A stretch of DNA of 64,000 nt from Trichormus sp. NMC-1 (GCF_001858025.1 NZ_LZQD01000004.1:103861-167860), one strand, 5' to 3'; shown: positions 18,391-27,438, numbered from the stretch's first letter. Numbers and translations are program-made. The notes: generated by a model from the letters alone, not told the origin.

Positions 18391-18725
18391 GTGGCAACTT
18401 ACTTCTCCTAACGGTTGGATATTAAACTTAGCTTTATTGATTATTCAAATAAAGATGCTATTCAAGTAACAAGAAAGCTGCTTTTCGTTTTTCTACCTTC
18501 CATTATCACTACTTAACTGTAGTTATGTTGGTGCAATACTACCCCTAGTAATACCTAACTTACTATAGCTATTAATTGATATATTCCTATTGCGTTATTG
18601 TGGTAAGTTGATAGATATTACTTTGATTAGTATTCTCGCAAGTTACGCCATGTAGTATATTGATAATATGTGATGGCATAACTTGTTTTATTTGATTTAA
18701 TAACGTAATTTGGGAACTACTTTTT
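18391..18725. other. AT-rich spacer without recognised features
   Basis: No open frame of useful length on either strand and no strong hairpin. It may hold the promoter of the minus-strand gene at 18124-18390. Confidence 0.5.
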
Positions 18726-18998
18726 TTACCATCCTTCTTTATAACCTTCACTCTGCAAACCAGCTACCTGCTCATAAGTCAAATTATATTTCTGCGTAAA
18801 CTCTTCTCTGTATTTATGTTGAATTAGCGTTCCCTCTGTTATCTGTTCTAACTTAACAGAATCAGAAGCCGTAATATCAACAGGATGCTTTTCAAGGCGT
18901 TCTTCTCTGGCTTTGTTATCTAAAGCTATTAACTCCTTATACATTTCTTTTTTCTTGTCAATAGGTAAATCAATATAGTAGGGGTCATCTTTATACAT
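18726..18998 (-). CDS. hypothetical protein of the integrative element
   Basis: A 90-residue charged, helical protein (MYKDDPYYIDLPIDKKKEMYKEL...) with no family that I recognise. An aromatic acidic start is followed by long Lys/Glu helices and a C-terminal 'YNLTYEQVAGLQSEGYKEGW', which resembles the helix-turn pattern of small DNA-binding proteins. Start ATG preceded by an aggat sequence on the coding strand. Accessory gene of the element. Confidence 0.5.
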   Translation of the reverse strand: MYKDDPYYIDLPIDKKKEMYKELIALDNKAREERLEKHPVDITASDSVKLEQITEGTLIQHKYREEFTQKYNLTYEQVAGLQSEGYKEGW

Positions 18999-19690
18999 TT
19001 TTTATCCTCAAAGTTAGAAGTTGAATTTTTAGCTTTTCCAACTTTAGCACGTACATAAAACCTCTAACCACCATAAGAATAACTACTGTTGATACTAAGT
19101 TATTGCACAATCAAAATATACAATTAGAAGTTAAAGTAACGCCAATTGTTTTTCTATCACAATTACACTACTACTGTTACCGTGCAAGCGCAATTTAAAG
19201 CAATTGTTTCCTAACTTGATTTAACGCAATTCAAAAACATCTATCTGTAAATACCTCTAAAACAGCCGATATAACCTTGGTATGACTGTTTCTACCTAAA
19301 ACTCAAAACAGAGGCATTACAGGTCAATATGGCGTGAGTAGTTAGCTGATACGGTTATCTGATAAATGAATATAAGCTGAATGGATAATTTTAACTCCAA
19401 TTGATTAGTTAATGTTATGAAATAGCCAAAAGCAATAATTTTATCTCAATCAACCAATTACCCGTAAGTGGTTGTTTTGGGGATACAATAGTTGTATTGA
19501 GAGAAAACTGAGAGAAAATAGGTAGTTAAGTAACTACTTATCCACTGCAAAACCTTCTGTCACCACCTTAACAAGCTGTTAGTTGCTTACTCTATTTAGC
19601 ATTAGTTATGGAGTAAATATTGAGTAACTACAGGGGATGCAGCGAAATCATAATTCGTCTGAAGGATGTTTGATATTAAGTTGTATTAAA
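18999..19690. other. non-coding right arm of the integrative element
   Basis: About 690 bases with no gene. It contains the 24-bp sequence at 19496-19519 that repeats, with 21 of 24 bases equal, the sequence at 13191-13214 next to the left attachment site. It also holds the palindrome gtagtta-ag-taactac. Both could be arm-type binding sites for the integrase or excisionase. Confidence 0.5.
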
Positions 19691-19720
19691 AAATGCGCCC
19701 TGCTGGAATCGAACCAGCCT
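19691..19720. repeat. right attachment site (within tRNA 3' end)
   Basis: Exact 30-bp copy of 13087-13116. Here it forms the 3' end of the intact tRNA gene. Confidence 0.9.
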
Positions 19721-19766
19721 GAAGACGAATTATGAGTTCGTTGCCTCCCCAATCGGCCAAAGGCGC
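19694..19766 (-). tRNA. tRNA with CAT anticodon (Ile2 or Met)
   Basis: On the minus strand a full 73-nt cloverleaf is seen: acceptor gcgcctt/agggcgc, D-arm gcc/ggc, anticodon stem acgaa/ttcgt around ctcataa, T-arm gctgg-ttcgatt-ccagc. CCA is not encoded. Position 1 pairs with 72, so it is not initiator tRNA. The loop and variable region look more like chloroplast trnI-CAU than elongator Met, so lysidine-modified Ile2 is favoured. Its 3' end is the integration site of the element to its left. Confidence 0.88.
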
Positions 19767-20095
19767 TCGTTGTGTTAGATTTTGGTCTAGCCTAGATTAA
19801 CTTCAATGTCAATCTTTGATAGTGATTTTCCTTCTAGAGGAAAATGCACTCTTGTAAGTATAGCATGATTTTATAACTTTGAACAATTGAAAAAAATATT
19901 ATCCGATTCTAAATTTAAATCTAAATTTAAAATATGAAAGATAATCAATGCCAAGTAGAGCAAATGGCTTTAGGCACGGAGAGTGTCAATAAGAAATAGA
20001 GCAGACTAATATTGATTAAGTTCCTTTGAGGATTGAGGTTCAAAGCTTCAATACTTTTAAATAGATTAGGCTTCTTCTGTAATAGCTTGTCAGCG

Positions 20096-20794
20096 ATGAA
20101 AATAAATTCCACTGTAGTTCTGACGTTGATTTTGTTAACCCTGATGTTGGGATCAGGTTCTGTGAGTGCGTTTTTGGGCTTCACTATGGGAAGTTCTGCT
20201 CTCAAGGGTGTTACCTCGCCCGATGGTCGTCCTACCACTAAATTTGCCAGTAATAAGAGTAATAACGCCCAACAGGGTGGAATAACCCTCTTAAAGGAGG
20301 TTGATATTCTCAAAGCGGTCAAGTCGCGAATTGAGAGTAATGCCAATACCAGCACGAAAAAGCTAGATGAAGATGAAGAAGAGATCAAAAACAAGAAGCC
20401 TGAACCTAAAGAAACGCCCCAAGAGGTGATTTCGGAAAAACTTCAACCTGGATTTCCAGTTGTTGCTGAGAGTGAAGGTGTAACTCTATCTGTACAATCT
20501 GCTCGTTACTCTGGCGGGGATTTATTACTAAAAGTGAATATGCAAAACAAAGGTGCTGATTCGGTGCGCTTTTTGTATAGTTTTCTAGATGTTACTGATG
20601 ATAAAGGCAGAACACTGAGCGCTATTACAGAGGGTCTGCCAGCTGAATTGCCTGGTAAGAGTTCGACATTTACAGGTACAGTGAGCATTCCCACAGCTTT
20701 ACTTGATGATGTGAGGAATATATCACTGGCGCTGACGGATTATCCTGCTCAAAACTTGAAATTACAGGTGTCGGATATTCCTGTGGAAAAATAG
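20096..20794 (+). CDS. exported protein with Ig-like C-terminal domain
   Basis: From ATG 20096 a 232-residue protein. A signal peptide or anchor is seen at 8-28 (VVLTLILLTLMLGSGSVSAFL). A linker rich in Lys/Glu/Pro (about 85-115, EDEEEIKNKKPEPKETPQE) is followed by a beta domain: VTLSVQSARYSGGDLLLKV, FLYSFLDVTDDKGRTL, FTGTVSIPTALL. This pattern is like the DUF4352/Ig-fold domains of secreted proteins. The frame is open 21 codons further upstream (20033), but the hydrophobic signal fixes the start here. Probably lies at the cell surface; function unknown. Confidence 0.7.
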   Translation: MKINSTVVLTLILLTLMLGSGSVSAFLGFTMGSSALKGVTSPDGRPTTKFASNKSNNAQQGGITLLKEVDILKAVKSRIESNANTSTKKLDEDEEEIKNKKPEPKETPQEVISEKLQPGFPVVAESEGVTLSVQSARYSGGDLLLKVNMQNKGADSVRFLYSFLDVTDDKGRTLSAITEGLPAELPGKSSTFTGTVSIPTALLDDVRNISLALTDYPAQNLKLQVSDIPVEK

Positions 20795-20848
20795 AAATGC
20801 TATTGTTAGCGTTTTAGTATCGGCGTAAGTTTTACACGAGCTTGAGCG

Positions 20849-22195
20849 GTGAGCGGTTTTCCTAATTTAAGTTTGACAGATGTAGGGTTACGATTGTTAT
20901 CAGTGCTACTGCTGATTGCTATTAATGCCTTTTTTGTCACGGCGGAGTTTTCAATGGTGACAGTGCGGCGAACACGTATCCACCAGCTGGTTCAGGCTGG
21001 TGACATACCAGCGATCGCAGTGGAAATATTACAACGTAGTATTGATAGGCTGCTATCTACTGCTCAGTTAGGGATTACTCTCTCTAGTTTGGCACTAGGT
21101 TGGATTGGAGAAGGTACGATTGTTGTACTGATGGATGCCTGGTTAAGAACTTGGTCTTTACCAGTAGAAGTGAGTAACTTCTTTGCTCATTCTCTATCAG
21201 TGCCAATTACTTTTTTGTTGATTGCTTATTTGCAAATTGTGTTTGGGGAACTATTTCCTAAATCGGTGGCTATGCTGTATTCAGAACAGCTGGCGAGATT
21301 TCTCGGACCTTCAGTTAAAGCGATTGTTCGTTTTTTCAGTCCCTTTATTTGGATTCTCAACCAATCCACTCGCAACCTGTTGCGATTATTTGGTATTCAA
21401 TATACAGGTCAAAGCTGGAGACCCCCAGTCACCCCAGAAGAATTACAACTGATTATATCAACAGAACGAGAATCTACAGGTTTAGAGTCATCAGAGCGAA
21501 AACTGCTGAATAACGTCTTTGAGTTTGGGGAGATAACAGCAGAAGACGTGATGATTCCCCGTACTAGCATTATCGCTTTACCTGAAGATGCCACCTTTGG
21601 GATATTGCTTGAGCAAATTACATCCATTGGTCATTCCCGTTATCCCATTATTGGCGAATCTTTAGATGACATTCGTGGCATTGTTTATTTTCAAGATTTA
21701 GCACAACCCTTAGCTGCGGGAAAGCTGAGTTTAGAGACGCAAATCCAATCTTGGATGCGTCCCCCTCGGTTTGTCCCCGAACAGACACTCTTGAGTGAAC
21801 TATTGCCAATGATGCAGCAAGAGAAACCAGCTATGGTGATGGTGGTGAATGAATTTGGCGGTACTGTAGGATTGGTGACAATCCAAGATGTAATTGCCGA
21901 AATTATTGGTAATGCAGGTGAATCGGAAAGCAGCGACGACTTGCTGATCCAAATGTTAGACAAGCAAACATTTTTAGTGCAAGCACAGGTAAATCTAGAA
22001 GAACTCAACGAAGTCTTACACCTGAATTTACCATTGATGAGGGAATATCAGACCTTGGGCGGATTTCTGCTCTATCAATGGCAAAGAATCCCCGCTAAAG
22101 GGGAAATCTTCAACTATGAAAATCTTGAATTCACCGTCATGTTAGTCATTGGACCACGCCTACACCAAATCCAAATTCGACGTTTAGAAGCTTGA
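20849..22195 (+). CDS. CNNM/CorC-type membrane protein (hemolysin family)
   Basis: A 448-residue integral membrane protein. A DUF21 transmembrane domain (about 10-195; segments LLSVLLLIAINAFFVTAEFSMV and SVPITFLLIAYLQIVFGELFPK) is followed by a CBS-domain pair (about 215-335, VMIPRTSIIAL and EFGGTVGLVTIQDV) and a CorC_HlyC domain (350-440). Family members act in magnesium/cobalt homeostasis, with the CBS pair sensing ATP-Mg. The start is a GTG at 20849. It follows the exported protein by 54 bases and may be in the same operon. Confidence 0.9.
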   Translation: MSGFPNLSLTDVGLRLLSVLLLIAINAFFVTAEFSMVTVRRTRIHQLVQAGDIPAIAVEILQRSIDRLLSTAQLGITLSSLALGWIGEGTIVVLMDAWLRTWSLPVEVSNFFAHSLSVPITFLLIAYLQIVFGELFPKSVAMLYSEQLARFLGPSVKAIVRFFSPFIWILNQSTRNLLRLFGIQYTGQSWRPPVTPEELQLIISTERESTGLESSERKLLNNVFEFGEITAEDVMIPRTSIIALPEDATFGILLEQITSIGHSRYPIIGESLDDIRGIVYFQDLAQPLAAGKLSLETQIQSWMRPPRFVPEQTLLSELLPMMQQEKPAMVMVVNEFGGTVGLVTIQDVIAEIIGNAGESESSDDLLIQMLDKQTFLVQAQVNLEELNEVLHLNLPLMREYQTLGGFLLYQWQRIPAKGEIFNYENLEFTVMLVIGPRLHQIQIRRLEA

Positions 22196-22243
22196 GAAAT
22201 AGGGAATAGGGAATTCTTAACTTTCCCCATCTACCTACCCAGG

Positions 22244-22921
22244 TTAAGCATAGGGAACTAAATCATTTAATCCCAATTCAGCGAAAGCTGCTAAACGCAA
22301 CCGACAGGAATCACAGACACCACAGGCGACATCACCACCAGCATAACAAGACCAAGTTAGCTCCCAAGGTACACCCAACTGGTTGCCTAGTTGGATAATT
22401 TCAGTTTTTTTCAAATTAATCAGTGGTGCAACAATTGCAATTGGTTGTCCTTCTCTTCCTTGTTTGGTTCCCAAGCGAAAGACTTCTTGCATAGCTTGGA
22501 TATAATCCAGACGACAATCAGGATATCCAGAGTAATCTAAGGCATTAACGCCGATGTAGACACGTTGAGCGCCTATAGTTTCAGCATAGCCCAAAGCAAA
22601 GCTTAAAAAGATGGTATTACGGGCAGGGACGTAGGTAACAGGAATGTTTTGAGACATTTCATCTAAAGATCGTTCCTGAGGTAGAGCGATCGCATTATCC
22701 GTGAGCGCTGAACCACCCCATAGCCGTAAATCAAAATTCACCACCTGATGCTTTGCTACCCCAAATGCTTGAGCAATCAGCCGCGCTGACTGTAACTCTC
22801 GTTGGTGTCGCTGCTGATAATCAAAGGAAATGGCGTAACATTCACAACCATCCGCCCTTGCTTGGTAGAGAACTGTAGAAGAATCTAATCCCCCAGACAA
22901 CAGAATTACAGCTTTCATCAC
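22244..22921 (-). CDS. queC: 7-cyano-7-deazaguanine synthase QueC
   Basis: A 225-residue ATP-dependent ligase that makes preQ0 for queuosine tRNA modification. The PP-loop LLSGGLDSSTV lies at 7-17, the substrate region YVPARNTIFLSFALGYAE about 96-113, and the zinc site C-x8-C-x2-C-x2-C near the C-terminus (CYAGGDVACGVCDSC). Two ATGs stand in tandem at the start (22921 and 22918); either is possible. Single gene, convergent with the CNNM protein. Confidence 0.96.
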   Translation of the reverse strand: MMKAVILLSGGLDSSTVLYQARADGCECYAISFDYQQRHQRELQSARLIAQAFGVAKHQVVNFDLRLWGGSALTDNAIALPQERSLDEMSQNIPVTYVPARNTIFLSFALGYAETIGAQRVYIGVNALDYSGYPDCRLDYIQAMQEVFRLGTKQGREGQPIAIVAPLINLKKTEIIQLGNQLGVPWELTWSCYAGGDVACGVCDSCRLRLAAFAELGLNDLVPYA

Positions 22922-23443
22922 TCAAAACAGCCCCAGAAAATCATTAACACCAATTTCACCCAAAAGGTGAGACAATCAACAAAATGCAACAAATAAAACA
23001 GTAAGTATGAAAATAAATTAATTTCCGGTATCGGAAGTAACTATCTTGCTGAAAATTATACTCGCAGCGTTAGTTATTTAACCGTTTGTAATTTTACTAG
23101 CAATAAGGGTGATTAATTTGCTAGGGGTAAAAACTTGGTAGTTATCTCAAAAATTAACTGCCTAACTGCCACCTGTGAATTTCCACTTAGGTCTTACAGA
23201 GCTTGTAAAGTCAACAAAACAACACATTGTATTTTTTGTAATTTACAAAAAATAGAGCGATGAAGAACTATCTACCCAAAAGATAACCAGATAGTGGGAA
23301 CTGAACACAAACTTTGAAATTCTTCATAAATAGAACCACTATGTTACCATCTGGATGGTTTTAGACGGATCGTACATGGTAATTGAGTATAAAGACCAAC
23401 GACCGTAGCGGCTCTAAATTTGGTGGTTGAGGAGAAAATAATA
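22922..23443. other. 520-base intergenic region between divergent queC and oxidoreductase genes
   Basis: No gene is seen. It holds one striking palindrome (23232-23252, listed separately) and should contain both promoters. I saw no recognisable riboswitch on either strand. Confidence 0.5.
23232..23252. promoter_or_regulatory. 21-bp perfect palindrome, candidate operator
   Basis: ttttttgtaa and ttacaaaaaa flank a single T, about 190 bases upstream of the Gfo/Idh-type gene. It could be a repressor site or a T-rich terminator; no coding region lies immediately before it on either strand. Confidence 0.4.
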
Positions 23444-24526
23444 GTGCAAAATAGCATGTCAGTGGCAGAACCAAATCTATATTCACAGCGCAACCAGCCA
23501 CGAGCAATCCGCATAGGCGTGATTGGGGTGGGTAACATGGGACAACATCATACCCGCGTCCTGAGTTCAATGAAAGATGTTGAACTGATAGGCGTGTCAG
23601 ATATTAACGTTGAGCGAGGCTTAGAAACCGCCAGCAAGTACAAAGTCCGTTTTTTTGAAGATTACTCCGATCTGTTGCCCCATGTAGACGCAGTTTGTAT
23701 TGCTGTACCCACCCGGTTACATTATGCCGTTGGGATTAACTGCCTGTTAGCCGGAATTCATGTTTTGATTGAGAAGCCAATCGCTGCAAGTATTTCCGAG
23801 GCAGAGTCCCTGGTGAATGCTGCTGCTGAGTCTCAATGTATTTTGCAAGTAGGTCATATTGAGCGTTTTAATCCAGCATTTAGAGAATTAAGCCAAGTCC
23901 TCAAAACAGAGGAAGTACTGGCGCTAGAAGCTCATCGGATGAGTCCTTATTCAGCCCGAGCCAATGATGTTTCAGTAGTGCTGGATTTAATGATCCACGA
24001 CATTGATCTACTTCTAGAATTAGCTGGTTCTCCCGTGGTGAAATTGACAGCTAATGGTACTCGTTCCCTAGACTCTGGTTATTTAGATTATGTGACTGCT
24101 ACTTTAGGTTTTGCTAATGGTGTCGTCGCTACTCTGACGGCTAGTAAAGTTACTCATCGCAAAATTCGCCGTATTGTCGCCCATTGCAAAAACTCATTCA
24201 CTGAAGCAGATTTTCTCAAGAATGAAATTTTGATTCATCGCCAAACTAACACCAATTCTCTCAACGACCATCGGCAAGTCCTTTACAGGCAAGATGGTTT
24301 GATAGAAAAAGTCTATACCAGCAACGTTCAACCTCTAAGCGCAGAGTTAGAACATTTTGTCAACTGTGTGCATGGTGGCAATCAGCCTTCGGTTGGTGGT
24401 GAACAAGCTCTAAAAGCTTTAAGATTAGCCAGTTTAATTGAGCAGATGGCTGTGGAAGAGCGGGTTTGGAACCCATTAGACTGGCAATCGGAATCGAGAG
24501 TACAATCATTAACTCCAACTGCCTAA
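23444..24526 (+). CDS. Gfo/Idh/MocA-family oxidoreductase
   Basis: A 360-residue NAD(P)-dependent dehydrogenase. The Rossmann motif GVIGVGNMGQHH lies at about 25-36, the family motif EKPIA near 112-116 and GHIERFNP near 140. The catalytic-domain segment MIHDIDLLLEL carries the conserved D-x-x-H-D-like residues. Substrate is probably a sugar or sugar-like compound. I chose the GTG at 23444 because gaggag lies 9 bases before it; an in-frame TTG at 23420 precedes the ribosome site, and an ATG at 23456 is also possible. A C-terminal His-less tail of 30 residues is variable. Confidence 0.85.
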   Translation: MQNSMSVAEPNLYSQRNQPRAIRIGVIGVGNMGQHHTRVLSSMKDVELIGVSDINVERGLETASKYKVRFFEDYSDLLPHVDAVCIAVPTRLHYAVGINCLLAGIHVLIEKPIAASISEAESLVNAAAESQCILQVGHIERFNPAFRELSQVLKTEEVLALEAHRMSPYSARANDVSVVLDLMIHDIDLLLELAGSPVVKLTANGTRSLDSGYLDYVTATLGFANGVVATLTASKVTHRKIRRIVAHCKNSFTEADFLKNEILIHRQTNTNSLNDHRQVLYRQDGLIEKVYTSNVQPLSAELEHFVNCVHGGNQPSVGGEQALKALRLASLIEQMAVEERVWNPLDWQSESRVQSLTPTA

Positions 24527-24751
24527 AAAATGGGGAAGCAAGGCCAAATTAAATTTTAAATTTGATTAAATTTGATTAAATTTGATTTTGTCTTCGCTTC
24601 TCCCCAACTTACTTAAAGAAAGAGATTGGGGATTGAATAATTACTAGTTAGATTTTTTACTGCTCAGTAACTGCACTCAGTTTTGATCATCAATCTAAAA
24701 TTCAAACTATGCGATTAAGCTGATATACATAGAAATTCAGGAATCGAGTGA

Positions 24752-25375
24752 ATGCTTGAATGGATAACTAATACCATCACAGTCTGGGGCTATTGGGGAA
24801 TAGCTCTGCTGATGTTTATAGAGAATCTCTTTCCCCCCATACCTTCAGAATTGATTATGCCACTGGCAGGATTTACAGCCAGTCCATATCAGCCAGGAGG
24901 AGCAAAACTGAATATATTGGGCGTATTTTTGGCAGGACTTTTAGGTTCTGTCCTAGGCGCACTTATCTGGTACTATCCTGGTAAGTTTTTGGGGGAAGAA
25001 CGCTTGAAAACTTTGGCTGACAAGTATGGTAAATGGCTGAGTATATCTAGCCAGGATATCTCCAAAGCTAAACGCTGGTTTGACAGAAAAGGCAGCAAAG
25101 CGGTGTTAATTGGTCGTCTTGTGCCAGGTATCCGCACTTTGATTTCTGTTCCCGCAGGCATCAGCAATATGCCCTTGTTGCCGTTCTTATTCTACACAAC
25201 CCTGGGAAGTGCTGCCTGGGTAGGCTTGCTCACATATTCAGGATACTTGTTAGGTAGTCAGTATGAACTTGTGGACAAATACCTTGCACCTGTATCCAAA
25301 ATAGTGCTTGGGGGTCTGGTTATGATATTTGCTTTTTGGGTACTCAAACGCAAACGCAAAGCCACTAGCAAGTGA
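24752..25375 (+). CDS. DedA-family membrane protein
   Basis: A 207-residue inner-membrane protein of the DedA/SNARE-associated (VTT domain) family, now linked to lipid flipping or membrane homeostasis. Key features are ENLFPPIPSELIMPLAGF (residues 23-40), the G-x-x-x-G-rich helix with LGALIWYYPGKFLG, the basic motif 'FDRKGSKAVLIGRLVPGIRTLISVPAG' and terminal helices ending in KRKRKATSK. Length is normal. ATG 24752 is preceded by a weak ribosome site. Confidence 0.92.
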   Translation: MLEWITNTITVWGYWGIALLMFIENLFPPIPSELIMPLAGFTASPYQPGGAKLNILGVFLAGLLGSVLGALIWYYPGKFLGEERLKTLADKYGKWLSISSQDISKAKRWFDRKGSKAVLIGRLVPGIRTLISVPAGISNMPLLPFLFYTTLGSAAWVGLLTYSGYLLGSQYELVDKYLAPVSKIVLGGLVMIFAFWVLKRKRKATSK

Positions 25376-25607
25376 AGCACTAACGCTGTTAGGGTGTAAT
25401 TAAAGATTACATCTGTGCAGAATTCGCCTACACTTATGATGTCAAAAAATGCTAAATTCACCTTAGCAAAGCCTACCGCAGGCATCGCCTACAATAACTT
25501 TTGACGTATTTCTAGCTACACTTGAGCCAACCAAAAATTTTTTGGATCTTGCATTTTTGTAAGATGGGCATGATAACTTTTACAGTTAAGTCACACTAGG
25601 AGCTTTT

Positions 25608-26747
25608 ATGACAGACCAACCCTCAGCAGCTAACCCCATGAATGCTGCGGCTATCCCTATGAATCGCGCTGCATCAACACCTATAAATGCGACTGCAAAT
25701 AAGCCATTTGGAACTTCTGGGAAAAACATTCTTAGTGTTGATTTAGGCAGAACCTCTACTAAGACTTGTGTTAGCCGTGAACCGAGCAATGTGGCATTTG
25801 TACCTGCTAATGTCAAGCAAATGTCTATAGAACAAGTTCGCGGGGGCGTTTTTGAATCACGGGCTACTGACCCTTTAATGGATTTGTGGCTGGAGTACCA
25901 AGGTAGCGGCTATGCTGTAGGTCAGTTGGCAGCGGACTTTGGAGCGAATTTAGGAGTCGGACAATCCAAAGTAGAAGATGCACTGGTAAAAGTTTTAGCT
26001 GCTGCTGGCTACTTCAAACTTCACGACGAAATCGCAGTTGTACTGGGATTGCCTTTCCTGTCTTTAGAGCAATTTGAAAAAGAAAAAGCACAGTTAACTA
26101 GCTTGGTAACTGGGCCTCATGTGTTGAATTTCCGTGGGGAATCTTTGTCTTTGAACGTTACTAAAGTCTGGGTGATGCCTGAAGGTTACGGTAGTTTGCT
26201 GTGGTCTGAAGCTCAACCTAATAAAGCACCTTCATCTCCCGATTTTACTAAAATATCCGTAGCAATTGTCGATATTGGCCATCAAACCATTGATTTCCTG
26301 ATGGTAGATAACTTCAGGTTTGCTAGAGGTGCTTCCAAGAGTGAAGACTTTGGCATGAACAAGTTTTATGACCTGGTGGCTAACGAAATACACGGGGCTG
26401 ATAGTCAATCTCTCGCACTGATTTCTGCGGTTAATAAGCCCAAAGGTGAGCGTTTTTATCGTCCTAAAGGTGAAAGCAAGCCCACTAACCTAGACGATTT
26501 TCTGCCTAACCTCACAGAGCAGTTTTCAAGGGAAATTTGTTCTCGCGTTTTAGCTTGGTTGCCAGAGCGTGTGACAGATGTGATTATTACTGGTGGCGGT
26601 GGAGAGTTCTTCTGGGAAGATATACAACGTTTGCTCAAAGAAGCCAAGATTAATGCCCATCTGGCTGCACCCTCCCGCCAAGCTAACGCTTTGGGGCAGT
26701 ATCTTTACGGAGAGGCGCAATTATCCGCTGTGCGCGGTGGTAGGTAA
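25608..26747 (+). CDS. ParM/StbA-family actin-like ATPase (chromosomal)
   Basis: A 379-residue actin-fold protein. Phosphate-1 motif LSVDLGRTSTKT lies at about 44-55, phosphate-2 SVAIVDIGHQTIDFLMV near 220-236, and the adenosine motif VIITGGGGEFFW near 324-335. Residues 1-40 form an Ala/Asn/Pro-rich extension not needed for the fold. It is followed after 8 bases by a small DNA-binding-like partner, so the pair has the layout of a plasmid ParM-ParR operon on what appears to be the chromosome. A ParMR-derived cortical cytoskeleton (called CorM/CorR) has been reported in Anabaena; this pair may be that system, from memory. RBS aggag upstream. Confidence 0.8.
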   Translation: MTDQPSAANPMNAAAIPMNRAASTPINATANKPFGTSGKNILSVDLGRTSTKTCVSREPSNVAFVPANVKQMSIEQVRGGVFESRATDPLMDLWLEYQGSGYAVGQLAADFGANLGVGQSKVEDALVKVLAAAGYFKLHDEIAVVLGLPFLSLEQFEKEKAQLTSLVTGPHVLNFRGESLSLNVTKVWVMPEGYGSLLWSEAQPNKAPSSPDFTKISVAIVDIGHQTIDFLMVDNFRFARGASKSEDFGMNKFYDLVANEIHGADSQSLALISAVNKPKGERFYRPKGESKPTNLDDFLPNLTEQFSREICSRVLAWLPERVTDVIITGGGGEFFWEDIQRLLKEAKINAHLAAPSRQANALGQYLYGEAQLSAVRGGR

Positions 26748-26755
26748 TAAAACTG

Positions 26756-27244
26756 ATGTTCCAATGGTCAAAAAAGGTAGTTAAATCCGTCACTTTCAAT
26801 CCAGAAATTGCTGATGAGAGCTTGTTAGCACAGGTGGAAAGTTACTTGGAGGCACAGCCCGAAAAGACTTTCAGCGACCTCTGTAAAGAGGCTCTATGGC
26901 AAGCTTTATGTGTACCGGACTCTGTACGACCTTCTCCAAATACAGCATTACTGCCGATGGAACAACAAATCGGTGAGTTGCAACGTCAAATAGCTGGACT
27001 TGAGGAACGTTTTTTTGCTAAGGAATCCAATCGTTTGGAGGCGATAGAAAGCCAAATCTCGCAACTTACTCAACAAGTGGCACAATTGGCAATTTTACTT
27101 AGTCAAGGAGTATCTAATCAGCCTGCAAGTTCATCAGTACCAGCAGTAGAAGCGGTTAACAATTCTGTTTCTATTCCCGATCCTACTCCGCAAGAGGTTG
27201 ATCCTGTGATTAGTCGTCTGAGTCAGTATTTAGATGATTTCTAA
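26756..27244 (+). CDS. ParR-like partner of the actin-like ATPase
   Basis: A 162-residue protein. The N-terminal 55 residues (VVKSVTFNPEIADESLLAQVESYLEAQPEKTFSDLCKEALWQAL) have the strand-helix-helix pattern of a ribbon-helix-helix DNA-binding domain. A coiled coil with heptads follows (about 65-120, IGELQRQIAGLEERF and ISQLTQQVAQLAILL), and the last 15 residues (DPVISRLSQYLDDF) form a conserved acidic helix that could contact the filament. Cotranscribed with the ATPase. By position and architecture it is the adaptor (ParR/CorR role). Confidence 0.7.
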   Translation: MFQWSKKVVKSVTFNPEIADESLLAQVESYLEAQPEKTFSDLCKEALWQALCVPDSVRPSPNTALLPMEQQIGELQRQIAGLEERFFAKESNRLEAIESQISQLTQQVAQLAILLSQGVSNQPASSSVPAVEAVNNSVSIPDPTPQEVDPVISRLSQYLDDF

Positions 27245-27400
27245 GAAACAAGCAACTTTGTCAGCGTGTTTATCAAGATAAAGCGGGAAGGGTGAGAGCC
27301 AGTTATATTCTGTCCGTTTACTTATCATTAGGACTGACGCGGTGACACGGAGACGCGGTGACGGGGAGAGTTTTATGATCAGCAATTAGCCGGACTGAAT

Positions 27401-27438
27401 ATTAAACCCAGAACTATAAAACCAGTTCTGGGTTTAAT
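27401..27438 (+). terminator. 15-bp perfect stem terminator of the ParM-like operon
   Basis: attaaacccagaact pairs exactly with agttctgggtttaat around an 8-base loop, followed by a T-rich stretch (gctttta). It lies between two convergent transcription units and can serve both. Confidence 0.8.

Larger units (their letters stand above)
13087..19766. mobile_element. integrative element inserted in a CAT-anticodon tRNA gene
   Basis: About 6.6 kb bounded by perfect 30-bp direct repeats (13087-13116 and 19691-19720). The right copy is the 3' end of an intact tRNA gene and the left copy is a free duplicate. A tyrosine integrase starts 87 bases inside the left repeat, and the element also encodes a P4-type primase-helicase, a ribbon-helix-helix protein and several unknown small proteins. 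This is the standard outcome of integrase-mediated insertion at a tRNA 3' end. No capsid, tail or conjugation genes are present, so it resembles a phage satellite or an integrated plasmid. Confidence 0.88.

Noticed and set aside
19945..20394. Minus-strand 149-codon frame opposite the exported protein
   Set aside because: Ser/Leu-rich antisense shadow of the exported protein gene, whose signal peptide and domain are convincing.
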